Shown here: in pieces, positions 1-7,971 of the stretch
How the letters are laid out: every line of letters begins with the position of its first letter
Position numbering within the stretch: position 1 is the stretch's first letter
Program-made: the position numbers and the translations under genes
The notes under the pieces: generated by a model
What the model was told of the DNA's origin: nothing
Seen by the model: only the letters and a program-made list of their open reading frames with translations
Database searches by the model: none
Assembly (NCBI GenBank): GCA_012519525.1
Contig: JAAYQB010000011.1
Location: 1-15,793, forward strand
Origin: Bacteroidales bacterium
GTDB taxonomy: Bacteria; Bacteroidota; Bacteroidia; Bacteroidales; WCHB1-69
DNA length: 15,793 nucleotides
Direction of reading: 5' to 3'

Positions 1-1164
1 ACTATATACAATTCTTATATAGCAACCACTCAAATAATAAATGAAATAATTGATAGCAATCAACATTCTGTCAATTGTTATTTTGATAGCATTACCTACG
101 GTTCTCAATCAGGAAAAATAATAAAAGGAAGTGCTATGGATACTGCTTTTATGAAAACAGCGGCATTTGTAGACTCTCTAAATCAAGGATTAAGCGAAAA
201 GAAATGGAAGCAAGATTATGCAGATGAACCGATTAACAACGGATTCCCTATTTTAATGTGGCAAAAGAAAAAACAAACCATAAAATGGGAAGTAGCAACT
301 GACACTTTATATGTTGGAGATTATTTTAAGCCCACCGCAACTGCTACATCAGGATTAACTGTCAGCTATTATGTTTACGACTTTTTCAACTGGAATATCA
401 TTGGCAATCAGCTTTTTATTACAAATAAAGGAGAAGCTATTTTAATAGCTAAACAAGAGGGAGATAGTATCTACGATCAAGCACCTTGGGTCTATAAAAA
501 ATTTTATTTTATCCAACGACAGCAACCCAATGTAGATGTGGAAGTAAAAGAAATTATATCTCCGGTAGCTGATAGTTGTTATGACGAAGGAAGCACTATT
601 TTCTCAAAGCTAAAAATAATCAATCATTCAAGTGAAAAACTAACAAATATTTCGTTGGTTATTAAAATTGACACTTCCAATAAGCATATGCAAACATTTG
701 CAGAAAAAATACTTACTTTAGAACCTAATGAAATTTTGATATACGAAGTTCCTTTCGGATTTAAAGTGCCGAAAAAAACAAACAATAACAAATTCACAAC
801 AACTGTCTATATCAATAAAATAGAAAACGATACCAATCAAAAAAATGACACATTAATTATCAGTTCATGCATAGAAAGTGTAAGTATAACAGAAAAAGAA
901 ACCATTTATTTTAAAGTTGGAAAACACCAACCCAATCCGGCAAGTACAATTGTTACTATCTCCTATAGTATTCCACAACAAGGAAATATTTTATTAAAAA
1001 TAATGAACATTAACGGACAACTTCTCTATGAAAAAACAATTTATTCCCTACAAGGCAATCACAAAATAGAACTAAATACAAGTAGCTTATCAAACGGAAT
1101 ATATTACTACACAATGGAATATAAAGAAAAAACCATCACTCATAAAATGCTAATACAAAGATAA
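1..1164 (+). CDS. T9SS-secreted multidomain protein, C-terminal part (5' end outside window)
   Basis: The frame is open from base 1, so the gene starts upstream; the first in-window ATG (136) is probably internal. Counting residues from base 1, N79-Q88 (NNGFPILMWQ) resembles the segment that closes the region after GLUG-type repeats in Bacteroidota surface proteins. Residues about 90-175 look like a bacterial Ig-like module (SGLTVSYYV, then a GEAILIAKQEGD stretch). Residues about 180-295 look like a CARDB-type beta-sandwich. From P311 (base 931) to the end there is a typical type A T9SS sorting domain: NPAST, then a strand with VTISYSIP, ILLKIMNINGQ, LSNGIYYY and a closing HKMLIQR. Such proteins are exported by Sec, cross the outer membrane through the T9SS, and are released or anchored at the surface. 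The cargo function is unknown because the N-terminal domains are missing. The sorting domain is secure; the other domain assignments are by eye. Confidence 0.85.
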   Translation, partial: TIYNSYIATTQIINEIIDSNQHSVNCYFDSITYGSQSGKIIKGSAMDTAFMKTAAFVDSLNQGLSEKKWKQDYADEPINNGFPILMWQKKKQTIKWEVATDTLYVGDYFKPTATATSGLTVSYYVYDFFNWNIIGNQLFITNKGEAILIAKQEGDSIYDQAPWVYKKFYFIQRQQPNVDVEVKEIISPVADSCYDEGSTIFSKLKIINHSSEKLTNISLVIKIDTSNKHMQTFAEKILTLEPNEILIYEVPFGFKVPKKTNNNKFTTTVYINKIENDTNQKNDTLIISSCIESVSITEKETIYFKVGKHQPNPASTIVTISYSIPQQGNILLKIMNINGQLLYEKTIYSLQGNHKIELNTSSLSNGIYYYTMEYKEKTITHKMLIQR

Positions 1165-1392
1165 TTGATAACTTATTATTAAGTCAGATTTAAATTCACG
1201 CATCCCACCCTTCCTCCAATGTTTTTTCTTCTAAAAAAATGAAAACAAAAAACACTCTCTTTCTTTAAAAAAAATAACAATTTTTCTGTAAATCAAAAAA
1301 AATCACATTATTATCAGGCTATTCATTTATATCCATTGAACATTATTTTAAGTTATTGGTTTTTATATAAATTAAAGTAAGTTAAAAGCATT

Positions 1393-3828
1393 ATGACAAG
1401 TTGGAATATTAAAGAAAATTTATTACAAGATATTTTATCAGAAGACGTCGACACATTTCCTTTATTAAATCCTATGGAAATGGAAGAAATTCAGCAATAT
1501 GAAATTCCATCAACTATCCCTATTCTTCCATTACGCAATACGGTAATGTTTCCGGGTATTGTTATTCCTATAACAGTGGGTCGCGAAAAATCAATCGAAT
1601 TAGTCAACGACAATCATAAACAAAAAAACCTTATTGGTGTCATTACCCAAAAAGACGAAAACATTCAAGACCCCGGCGAAGAAGATCTTTATAAAATAGG
1701 CACATTATCAAGCATTTTAAAAGCCTATCGAATGGCAGACGGCAGTACGACCATCATTGTGCGTGGATTAAGGCTGTTTAAAATAGAAAAAATAACCACT
1801 ACTCACCCCTATCTTAAAGCTTTAGTATCCAAGTATGAAACCAACGATTTAGATAAAACTATTATCGAAAGCGATAAGTTTAAAGCTACGATGGCTTCTT
1901 TAAAAGAAGTAACGGAAAAATATATGAAACTATCTTCCACTCATCATTTTTCTCCTGAAACTATTTTTGCTTTAAAAAACATTGACCATCCGTCTTTTGT
2001 AATGAATTTCATAGCTTCTAATTTAGAATTGGATATTTCCGAAAAACAAAACATTCTTGAAACGCAAGATGTTTTAACCAAAGTGAAAACCATTTTAAAA
2101 AAGCAAATAAAGTCTCTACAAATGGAAGAGCTTAAAGTACAAATACAAAAAAAGGCGAAAACAGAATTGGATAAACAACAAAAAGAATACCTATTAAATC
2201 AACAACTAAAAGTCATTCAAGACGAATTAGGTGATAATACGATTACGCAAATTGTTAAAGATTTAAAAGCCAGAGCCGAAAAAAAGAAATGGAACGAAGA
2301 TACCAAAAAGCAGTTTGAAAAGGAAATTGCAAAATTAGAGCGAATGCACCAAATGTCGCCCGATTTTACGGTACAATTGAATTATTTAGAACTACTTGTA
2401 GATTTACCTTGGAACGAGTATGTTACTACCGATATAAACCTTGATAAAGCACGTCAAATACTCGATGAGGACCATTATGGATTGGAAAAAATCAAAGACC
2501 GCATCATCGAATACTTAGCAGTGCTAAAACTAAAAGGCGATATGAAATCTCCCATACTGTGTTTTGTCGGTCCTCCCGGAGTCGGTAAAACTTCCTTGGG
2601 AAAATCTGTTGCAAGAGCAATGGGACGAAAATATATTCGTATGTCATTAGGAGGATTACACGACGAATCGGAAATCAGAGGACATCGCAAAACCTATATC
2701 GGCGCTATGCCGGGACGTATCATACAAAGCATACGCAAAGCCGAGTCGGCAAATCCTGTTTTTGTTCTTGACGAAATTGATAAAATTTCGGGAGCAATTC
2801 ATCAAGGCGACCCTTCTTCCGCTATGTTAGAAGTTCTTGACCCGGAACAAAACAGCACTTTTTATGATAACTTTTTAGAAACCACTTTCGATTTATCGAG
2901 AGTAATGTTTATAGCTACGGCTAACTCACTCAACAGTATACATCCTGCTTTAGTCGACAGAATGGAAATCATTGACTTGCACAGCTATTTAATGGAAGAA
3001 AAAATCGAAATAGCCAAAAGACATTTGATTCCACGTCAAATCAAAGAGCATGGATTAACAAAAAAACACATTGCTTTTTCAGATACTATTATCCAACATA
3101 TTATTAGTAACTATACCAGAGAAGCCGGCGTGAGACTTCTTGAAAAAACCATTGCTAAACTTATTCGGCACCAAGCATTTCTAATTGCTAACAATAGCAA
3201 ATATTCAAAAAACATAAACAAAGAACATATCAATAAAATATTAGGAAGTCCGCTTTACAAAAAAGAAAACGACTTAAAAACCAGTAAAGTAGGAATAGCT
3301 ATCGGTTTGGCATGGACACCCGTTGGAGGCGATATTTTATTTATAGAAACAGCTACATCGGAAGGAAAAGGCAATCTTTCAATTACCGGCAACTTAGGAG
3401 ATGTAATGAAAGAATCGGCAACCATAGCTTATGAATATTTAAAAGCCAATGCACACACATTTAATATTGATTCAACGATATTTAAAGATAGAGATGTTTT
3501 TATTCATATTCCTGAAGGAGCAACACCTAAAGACGGTCCGTCAGCCGGAATTACATTACTAACAGCATTGGTATCTACTTTTACCGGTATTAAACCACGA
3601 GATAACATCGCCATGACAGGAGAAATTACATTGCGAGGAAAGATAACTCCCGTAGGAGGAATTAAAGAGAAAATATTAGCTGCAAAACGTTCCGAAATTT
3701 ACGACATCGTTCTTCCTGCCGACAATAAAAGCAATGTTGATGAAATTGACAAAAAATACATTGAAGGTATGAACTTCCATTATTTCTCTAATATGACCGA
3801 TGCGCTTAAGTTTAATTTACAGCTATAA
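1393..3828 (+). CDS. lon: ATP-dependent Lon protease
   Basis: This is a cytoplasmic AAA+ serine protease that degrades misfolded and selected regulatory proteins. At 811 aa it has the full length of a LonA enzyme. An N-terminal LON substrate-binding domain starts at about residue 42 (IPILPLRNTVMFPG), followed by a coiled-coil/helical region (about 230-330) with the characteristic KEYLLNQQLKVIQ segment. The AAA+ module has Walker A GPPGVGKT at 393-400 and Walker B VLDEID at 458-463. The protease domain carries DGPSAG with the catalytic serine at S717 and GGIKEK with the catalytic lysine at K760. The 43-residue Ser-Lys spacing equals that of the E. coli S679/K722 dyad. The ATG start agrees with a short N-terminal extension common in Bacteroidota Lon. 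The gene stands alone, with 228 bp upstream and 188 bp downstream. I saw no clear TAnnTTTG promoter or strong terminator next to it. Confidence 0.98.
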   Translation: MTSWNIKENLLQDILSEDVDTFPLLNPMEMEEIQQYEIPSTIPILPLRNTVMFPGIVIPITVGREKSIELVNDNHKQKNLIGVITQKDENIQDPGEEDLYKIGTLSSILKAYRMADGSTTIIVRGLRLFKIEKITTTHPYLKALVSKYETNDLDKTIIESDKFKATMASLKEVTEKYMKLSSTHHFSPETIFALKNIDHPSFVMNFIASNLELDISEKQNILETQDVLTKVKTILKKQIKSLQMEELKVQIQKKAKTELDKQQKEYLLNQQLKVIQDELGDNTITQIVKDLKARAEKKKWNEDTKKQFEKEIAKLERMHQMSPDFTVQLNYLELLVDLPWNEYVTTDINLDKARQILDEDHYGLEKIKDRIIEYLAVLKLKGDMKSPILCFVGPPGVGKTSLGKSVARAMGRKYIRMSLGGLHDESEIRGHRKTYIGAMPGRIIQSIRKAESANPVFVLDEIDKISGAIHQGDPSSAMLEVLDPEQNSTFYDNFLETTFDLSRVMFIATANSLNSIHPALVDRMEIIDLHSYLMEEKIEIAKRHLIPRQIKEHGLTKKHIAFSDTIIQHIISNYTREAGVRLLEKTIAKLIRHQAFLIANNSKYSKNINKEHINKILGSPLYKKENDLKTSKVGIAIGLAWTPVGGDILFIETATSEGKGNLSITGNLGDVMKESATIAYEYLKANAHTFNIDSTIFKDRDVFIHIPEGATPKDGPSAGITLLTALVSTFTGIKPRDNIAMTGEITLRGKITPVGGIKEKILAAKRSEIYDIVLPADNKSNVDEIDKKYIEGMNFHYFSNMTDALKFNLQL

Positions 3829-3867
3829 CAGTCTGTAAACTATAAAAAATCAAAAAAAAGCACAGTT

Positions 3868-3901
3868 TTTGATATTATTACAGAAAATAAATATACTTTT
3901 G
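3868..3901 (+). promoter_or_regulatory. Putative Bacteroidota-type promoter upstream of the TlpA-DUF6029-Omp28 cluster
   Basis: A TTTG at 3868-3871 (-33-like) and TACTTTTG at 3894-3901, matching the TAnnTTTG -7 consensus, are separated by 22 bp, slightly longer than the usual spacing of about 19-21. Transcription would start near 3907, just before the 26-codon ORF at 3922 and about 110 bp before the TlpA-like gene. The assignment rests on consensus matching alone in AT-rich DNA. Confidence 0.5.
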
Positions 3902-3921
3902 TAATTTAAATAATTTTTTAT

Positions 3922-4002
3922 ATGAAACGAACATGCCCGACTAATTTTGAAACACAAGTAGATGATTACAAAGCATGTGAGTTCCATACAACCATCAACT
4001 AA
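3922..4002 (+). CDS. Possible 26-aa leader peptide or small protein
   Basis: An ATG-to-TAA frame encodes MKRTCPTNFE followed by TQVDDYKACEFHTTIN. It lies about 15 bp after the predicted transcription start and ends 14 bp before the TlpA-like gene. It has two cysteines (C5 and C19), no signal peptide and no membrane segment. I recognise no family. Its base composition is less AT-rich than the flanking spacer, which hints at coding or another constrained function. It could be a translated leader, a small protein, or a chance frame. An ORF this short is weak evidence by itself. Confidence 0.3.
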   Translation: MKRTCPTNFETQVDDYKACEFHTTIN

Positions 4003-4016
4003 AAAAATATAGAGGT

Positions 4017-4532
4017 ATGAAGAATTTAATTTTCACTGTATTATTATCAAGTTTACTGATATTTACGAATGCACAAGAAAAATCCATAACCAAAGCCATT
4101 CCTTTACCAAGTGTAGATATAAAAACGGTTAACGGTAAAAGTTTTAACACCAAAGACATTCAAAATGATGGAAAACCCATAATCATTTGCTTTTTTGCCA
4201 CATGGTGTAAACCCTGCATGGTAGAATTAAAATCCATTGCCGAAGTTTACGATGATTGGCAAGACGAAACGGGCGTTAAAATTTATGCCGTTTCCATAGA
4301 CGACACTCGTTCGAGTGCTAAAGTATTGCCGCTTGTCAATGCTAACGACTGGAATTACGAAGTATTATTAGATGAAAATCAAGATTTTAAAAGAATTTTA
4401 AATGTAAACGATATTCCTCATACATTTATATTAAACGGCAATAGGGAAATTATTTGGCAACATACCTCTTATGCTCCCGGTGTAGAAAAAGAATACATAC
4501 AAGTCGTAAAAAAGATTTTAGAAGAAAAATAA
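4017..4532 (+). CDS. TlpA-like periplasmic thiol-disulfide oxidoreductase
   Basis: This 171-aa protein has an N-terminal signal peptide (residues 1-19; cleavage probably in the TNAQ region) and a thioredoxin fold of the TlpA/ResA/AhpC-TSA type. The redox motif WCKPC gives C64 and C67, in the context FFATWCKPCMVEL, and the cis-proline is P134 in NDIPHTFIL. The expected role is reducing, or less often forming, disulfides in envelope proteins; the substrate is unknown. The start is supported by an AGAGG sequence just upstream of the ATG. The DUF6029 gene follows after 8 bp and an Omp28-like CxxC protein comes third, so this enzyme is probably co-transcribed with outer-membrane partners. The fold assignment is firm. 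The link to the neighbours is inferred from spacing. Confidence 0.92.
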   Translation: MKNLIFTVLLSSLLIFTNAQEKSITKAIPLPSVDIKTVNGKSFNTKDIQNDGKPIIICFFATWCKPCMVELKSIAEVYDDWQDETGVKIYAVSIDDTRSSAKVLPLVNANDWNYEVLLDENQDFKRILNVNDIPHTFILNGNREIIWQHTSYAPGVEKEYIQVVKKILEEK

Positions 4533-4540
4533 AAAACCAA

Positions 4541-6205
4541 ATGAAAAAAATTTGTTGTATTCTTTTACTATTTACAATAGGAAGTAACGCTATTTTTGCA
4601 CAAAACAACTTTTTAAACAATGGTAAAATTAGTGGCAATCTACAACTTGACGCTCAATATTATATTCCGGACAGTACCATCGGTGCCGAAAATTTAGAAA
4701 ACAAAATAAGAGCCAACATTTTCGCCAACATTAATTATATCAACGGAGGATTTTCAGCAGGTTTTCGTTACGAAAATTTTGAATACCCTCTCATTGATTT
4801 CGAGAAAATCAATTATGTAGGAAGCGGACTCCCCTATTATTATGCGGCTTACAATCACCAATATTTTGAAGTGGTAGTAGGAAGTTTCTACGAACAGTTT
4901 GGAAGCGGTTTGATTTATCGCTCTTACGAAAATAGAAATTTAGGTTACGACAATGCAACACAAGGAGTCAAAGTAAAAGCTAAACCCTATCAAGGAATTA
5001 CACTCACAGGAGTCTATGGAAGACAACGCAATCTATTCATTAACGAAGGATTGGTGCGAGGTTTTGACATGAATATTTCGTTCAATGAAATATTCAAAAA
5101 AATAGACGAATCCAACTTTAGAAGTAGTATCGGCGGAAGTTTTATCAGCAAATTTGAAAGAGACAACGACCCTGATTACAAATTACCTCAAAATGTAGGA
5201 GCTTTTGCCGGTCGTGCTTCTTTTGGATATGCAGGTTTTAATCTGCAAGGCGAATATGCATGGAAGTGCAACGACCCCTCGGCAGTTAATAACATGATTT
5301 ACAAAAACGGAGAAGCACTTCTCTTAACAACATCTTATTCTACAAAAGGATTGGGCATATTTTTAACGGGACTACGTACCGACAACTTCGACTTTCGAAC
5401 AGTGCGTAATGCCGTAGTGAATAACAATATTATCAATTACATTCCAACACTATCAAAAGAACGCACTTACAATCTTTTAGCCAACTATTCCTACTCATCT
5501 CAGCCCACAGGACAAATAGGTTTTCAAGCTGAAATAAACTATAAAATTCCTAAAAAAACAAAAATAGGCGGACGATACGGAACCGATATTATGGTAAATT
5601 ATTCACGCATACATGATATTAAGAAAAAATATGTTAGCGATGCCTTTATGGACGACGGCAATATGGATTTAAGTGGAACAGACGGTTACACTTCTTCGTT
5701 TTTTGCTTTTGGAAAAGAAGTTTTTTTCGAAGATTTTACTTTCGAAATGGGAAGACGCTTCAATAAATCATGGAAATTAATTGTAAGCTATGTTTATTTA
5801 CATTACAACATAGAAGTTATTGAAGGACATTTTGGTGACCCCAACGTCCATGCACATACCGTTATTACTGATTTAACTTATCAAATCAACGATATACATT
5901 CGCTTCGCTTAGAGCTGCAACACATGAACACACAACAAGATAAAGGAAATTGGATGTATGCACAATTAGAATATGCCATTGCACCCCGCTGGTTTTTCTC
6001 TGTCTTAGATGCTTGGAATTATGGAAATAAAACAAAAGAAAAGCAAATCCATTATTATAACGTAAGCACTTCATTCGTGTATAAAACTTCTAAATTCAGT
6101 CTTAGTTTTGGCAAGCAAAAAGAAGGAATACTTTGCGTAGGAGGCGTCTGCCGTGCCGTTCCTGCATCTTATGGATGTAATCTTTCAATAGTAACAAGTT
6201 TTTAA
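4541..6205 (+). CDS. DUF6029 family outer-membrane beta-barrel protein
   Basis: The start is placed at the ATG at 4541 (554 aa). A longer frame begins with TTG inside the preceding gene, but only the 4541 start gives a clean signal peptide (MKKICCILLLFTIGSNAIFAQ). The mature protein opens with GKISGNLQLDAQYY and continues with alternating amphipathic strands rich in aromatic residues and glycine, such as FYEQFGSGLIYRSYENRNLGYDNATQ broken into shorter strands. It ends in a strand with C-terminal phenylalanine (SIVTSF), a typical signal for Bam-dependent barrel insertion. I recognise it as the Bacteroidota DUF6029 family, whose function is not established. Near the C-terminus there is a cysteine pair (CVGGVC) plus a third cysteine in YGCN, notable between two CxxC redox-type genes. 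It lies 8 bp after the TlpA-like gene and 11 bp before the Omp28-like gene. Confidence 0.85.
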   Translation: MKKICCILLLFTIGSNAIFAQNNFLNNGKISGNLQLDAQYYIPDSTIGAENLENKIRANIFANINYINGGFSAGFRYENFEYPLIDFEKINYVGSGLPYYYAAYNHQYFEVVVGSFYEQFGSGLIYRSYENRNLGYDNATQGVKVKAKPYQGITLTGVYGRQRNLFINEGLVRGFDMNISFNEIFKKIDESNFRSSIGGSFISKFERDNDPDYKLPQNVGAFAGRASFGYAGFNLQGEYAWKCNDPSAVNNMIYKNGEALLLTTSYSTKGLGIFLTGLRTDNFDFRTVRNAVVNNNIINYIPTLSKERTYNLLANYSYSSQPTGQIGFQAEINYKIPKKTKIGGRYGTDIMVNYSRIHDIKKKYVSDAFMDDGNMDLSGTDGYTSSFFAFGKEVFFEDFTFEMGRRFNKSWKLIVSYVYLHYNIEVIEGHFGDPNVHAHTVITDLTYQINDIHSLRLELQHMNTQQDKGNWMYAQLEYAIAPRWFFSVLDAWNYGNKTKEKQIHYYNVSTSFVYKTSKFSLSFGKQKEGILCVGGVCRAVPASYGCNLSIVTSF

Positions 6206-6216
6206 TAACATAAAAA

Positions 6217-7080
6217 ATGAAAAAAATCATCTTTACTTTTTTAGCATTAAATCTTATCATTGCAGTGAATTACAACTGCGATAAAATAGAAAAACCATAC
6301 AAAGTAACAGAAAATCCTCTTGACACTCCCGATTTTCCTGCGTTAACAATGCCCATACAAAAATATTTACTAGAAGATTTTACAGGACATACATGCGTCA
6401 ATTGTCCACAAGCTCATAAAATAGCCGATGAAATAAAAAACGAAATGTGCGATACGCTCATTGTATTAGCTATACATGCAGGAAATAATGCCGAGCCTAT
6501 TGCTGCACCTTACGATGCAGACTATAGAACCGAATTAGGTAATCGTATTACGAGTGATTTTAATGTAAGCGACTATCCTTCAGGAATGATTAATCGCAAA
6601 GTATTTGATTCAACCCGAGTCCTTAGCAGAAACGTATGGAAAGCAAATCTAAAAAACATTCCACGTCAAACACCAAGTATAGGTTTACAAATACTAAGTG
6701 CCGATAAATCTTCCGATTCTGTTAATATATTTGTAAAAACAACTTTTTTAAGCAATTCGAATAAGAATTTAAAACTATTTGTAGTGTTAACAGAAAGCGG
6801 CATTGTGTCTGCACAAAAAAACAATACTTCTGCTATAGGTCCAAGACCTGACATTCTTGATTACAAACACAATCACATGCTTCGCTCACACATTGCACCT
6901 ATAGAGGGAAGTATAATAGCAACATCCGACACTCCTATTTCTGAAAATGAATATGTTATTAAAGGTTATACATTGTATTTGAAAGGAAAACCTTGGAAAC
7001 TTGATAATTGTTCTATTATTGCCTTTGTAATAGATTGTAATACACAAGAAGTTATTCAAGTAGAAGAAGTTGATTTTTAA
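6217..7080 (+). CDS. Omp28-like outer-membrane/envelope protein with thioredoxin-like CxxC
   Basis: A 287-aa envelope protein with an N-terminal hydrophobic segment ending at C21 (AVNYNC), which may be a relaxed lipobox; an ordinary signal peptide cannot be ruled out. After a proline-rich linker comes YLLEDFTGHTCVNCPQAHK with C60 and C63, the hallmark of Omp28-related proteins, whose N-terminal half has a thioredoxin-like fold. SDYPSGMINRK (near residue 120) fits the cis-proline region of that fold. The C-terminal half is predicted to be beta-rich. The family was named for P. gingivalis Omp28; a redox role is plausible but not proven. It is the last gene of the cluster. Its stop codon shares the palindrome TTAA with the stop of the convergent yicC gene. 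Confidence 0.85.
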   Translation: MKKIIFTFLALNLIIAVNYNCDKIEKPYKVTENPLDTPDFPALTMPIQKYLLEDFTGHTCVNCPQAHKIADEIKNEMCDTLIVLAIHAGNNAEPIAAPYDADYRTELGNRITSDFNVSDYPSGMINRKVFDSTRVLSRNVWKANLKNIPRQTPSIGLQILSADKSSDSVNIFVKTTFLSNSNKNLKLFVVLTESGIVSAQKNNTSAIGPRPDILDYKHNHMLRSHIAPIEGSIIATSDTPISENEYVIKGYTLYLKGKPWKLDNCSIIAFVIDCNTQEVIQVEEVDF

Positions 7081-7961
7081 AGAATATTTGCTAATTGTTC
7101 TTTTATTTTTTCTAATTCGTCTTTCATCTGTACTACTTTTTGCTGAATATTAGCTTCCAACGATTTAGACCCTAAAGTATTAATTTCTCTTCCTATTTCT
7201 TGGCAAATAAATCCTAATTTTTTACCATTGGATACGTTTTCTTGCATAGTTTCAATAAAATATTCGCAATGCTTGAGCAATCTAACTTTTTCTTCCGTAA
7301 AATCCATTTTTTCAATATAAAAAATCAGTTCTTGTTCAAATCGGCAAGGATCACAAGTTAGATTTTGCTCCGAAAAATCATTGAACGATTTTTGTAGTCG
7401 GTTTTTTATGGCACTAATACGTGCTTCTTCAAAAGGCGTGATTTCATCTAAATATTTTAAAATCATATCAATATGCAACTTGAAATCACGTGCTAAAACT
7501 TCTCCTTCTTTCTCTCTGCATTGATTCGTTAAATGACAAGCCTCTGTTATTGTTTTCTCTAACAACTTCCATTCTTTTGCATTGTTTTCTATTACCCCTG
7601 TTTCAACAACATCAGGAATATTCATAGCAATAGAAAAAATATCCGTATCCGATATATTAATAGCTAAGTCGGTACTAATTTCTTTTAATTCTTTAAAATG
7701 TTTTTTTAAGGCTATCGGATTGACAGTATAGTTATTAACAGAACAGCCGTCCTCTTCTATCGTTATTATACATTCTATTTTTCCTCTTTCCAATAAATTT
7801 GAAATCAATTTTCGAATATCATTTTCCATTTCTCTTAACTCGGAAGGAAGTTTAATGGAAAAGTCAAACTGCTTAGAATTAACACTACGAATTTCTACAA
7901 GGCAAGTTTTATCTTGCTTTTTATAGCTAGCATTCCCAAATCCTGTCATTGATTTTATCAT
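7077..7961 (-). CDS. YicC family endoribonuclease
   Basis: This 294-aa protein matches YicC over its full length (E. coli YicC is 287 aa). It has the N-terminal signature MIKSMTGFGNA, then EIRSVNSKQFD and a YicC N-domain with LERGKIEC. The C-terminal DUF1732 domain contains RFEQELIFYIEKMDFTEE, LKHCEYF and GKKLGFICQEIGREINTLGSKS. YicC has been described as a cytoplasmic endoribonuclease acting on RNA, including small-RNA turnover in enterobacteria; the target here is unknown. It is the last gene of the minus-strand operon, 10 bp after rsmD. In many Bacteroidota yicC is followed by gmk. Here it is followed directly by a convergent gene, so gmk must lie elsewhere. Confidence 0.95.
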   Translation of the reverse strand: MIKSMTGFGNASYKKQDKTCLVEIRSVNSKQFDFSIKLPSELREMENDIRKLISNLLERGKIECIITIEEDGCSVNNYTVNPIALKKHFKELKEISTDLAINISDTDIFSIAMNIPDVVETGVIENNAKEWKLLEKTITEACHLTNQCREKEGEVLARDFKLHIDMILKYLDEITPFEEARISAIKNRLQKSFNDFSEQNLTCDPCRFEQELIFYIEKMDFTEEKVRLLKHCEYFIETMQENVSNGKKLGFICQEIGREINTLGSKSLEANIQQKVVQMKDELEKIKEQLANIL

Positions 7962-7971
7962 AAGCTAATAT

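Noticed and set aside
1165..1392. Promoter or riboswitch upstream of lon
   Set aside because: The 228-bp spacer is AT-rich with many A/T runs, but I found no TAnnTTTG box, heat-shock element or stable hairpin that stands out.
2475..2690. 71-codon minus-strand frame
   Set aside because: It lies entirely within the AAA+ region of lon, which is strongly conserved in its own frame; the translation has no recognisable features.
3829..3865. Terminator after lon
   Set aside because: Only a weak, imperfect inverted repeat near 3832-3850 followed by A-rich rather than U-rich sequence; not convincing.
4454..4540. N-terminal extension of the DUF6029 frame
   Set aside because: It begins with TTG inside the TlpA-like gene and would bury the clear signal peptide that starts at the ATG at 4541.
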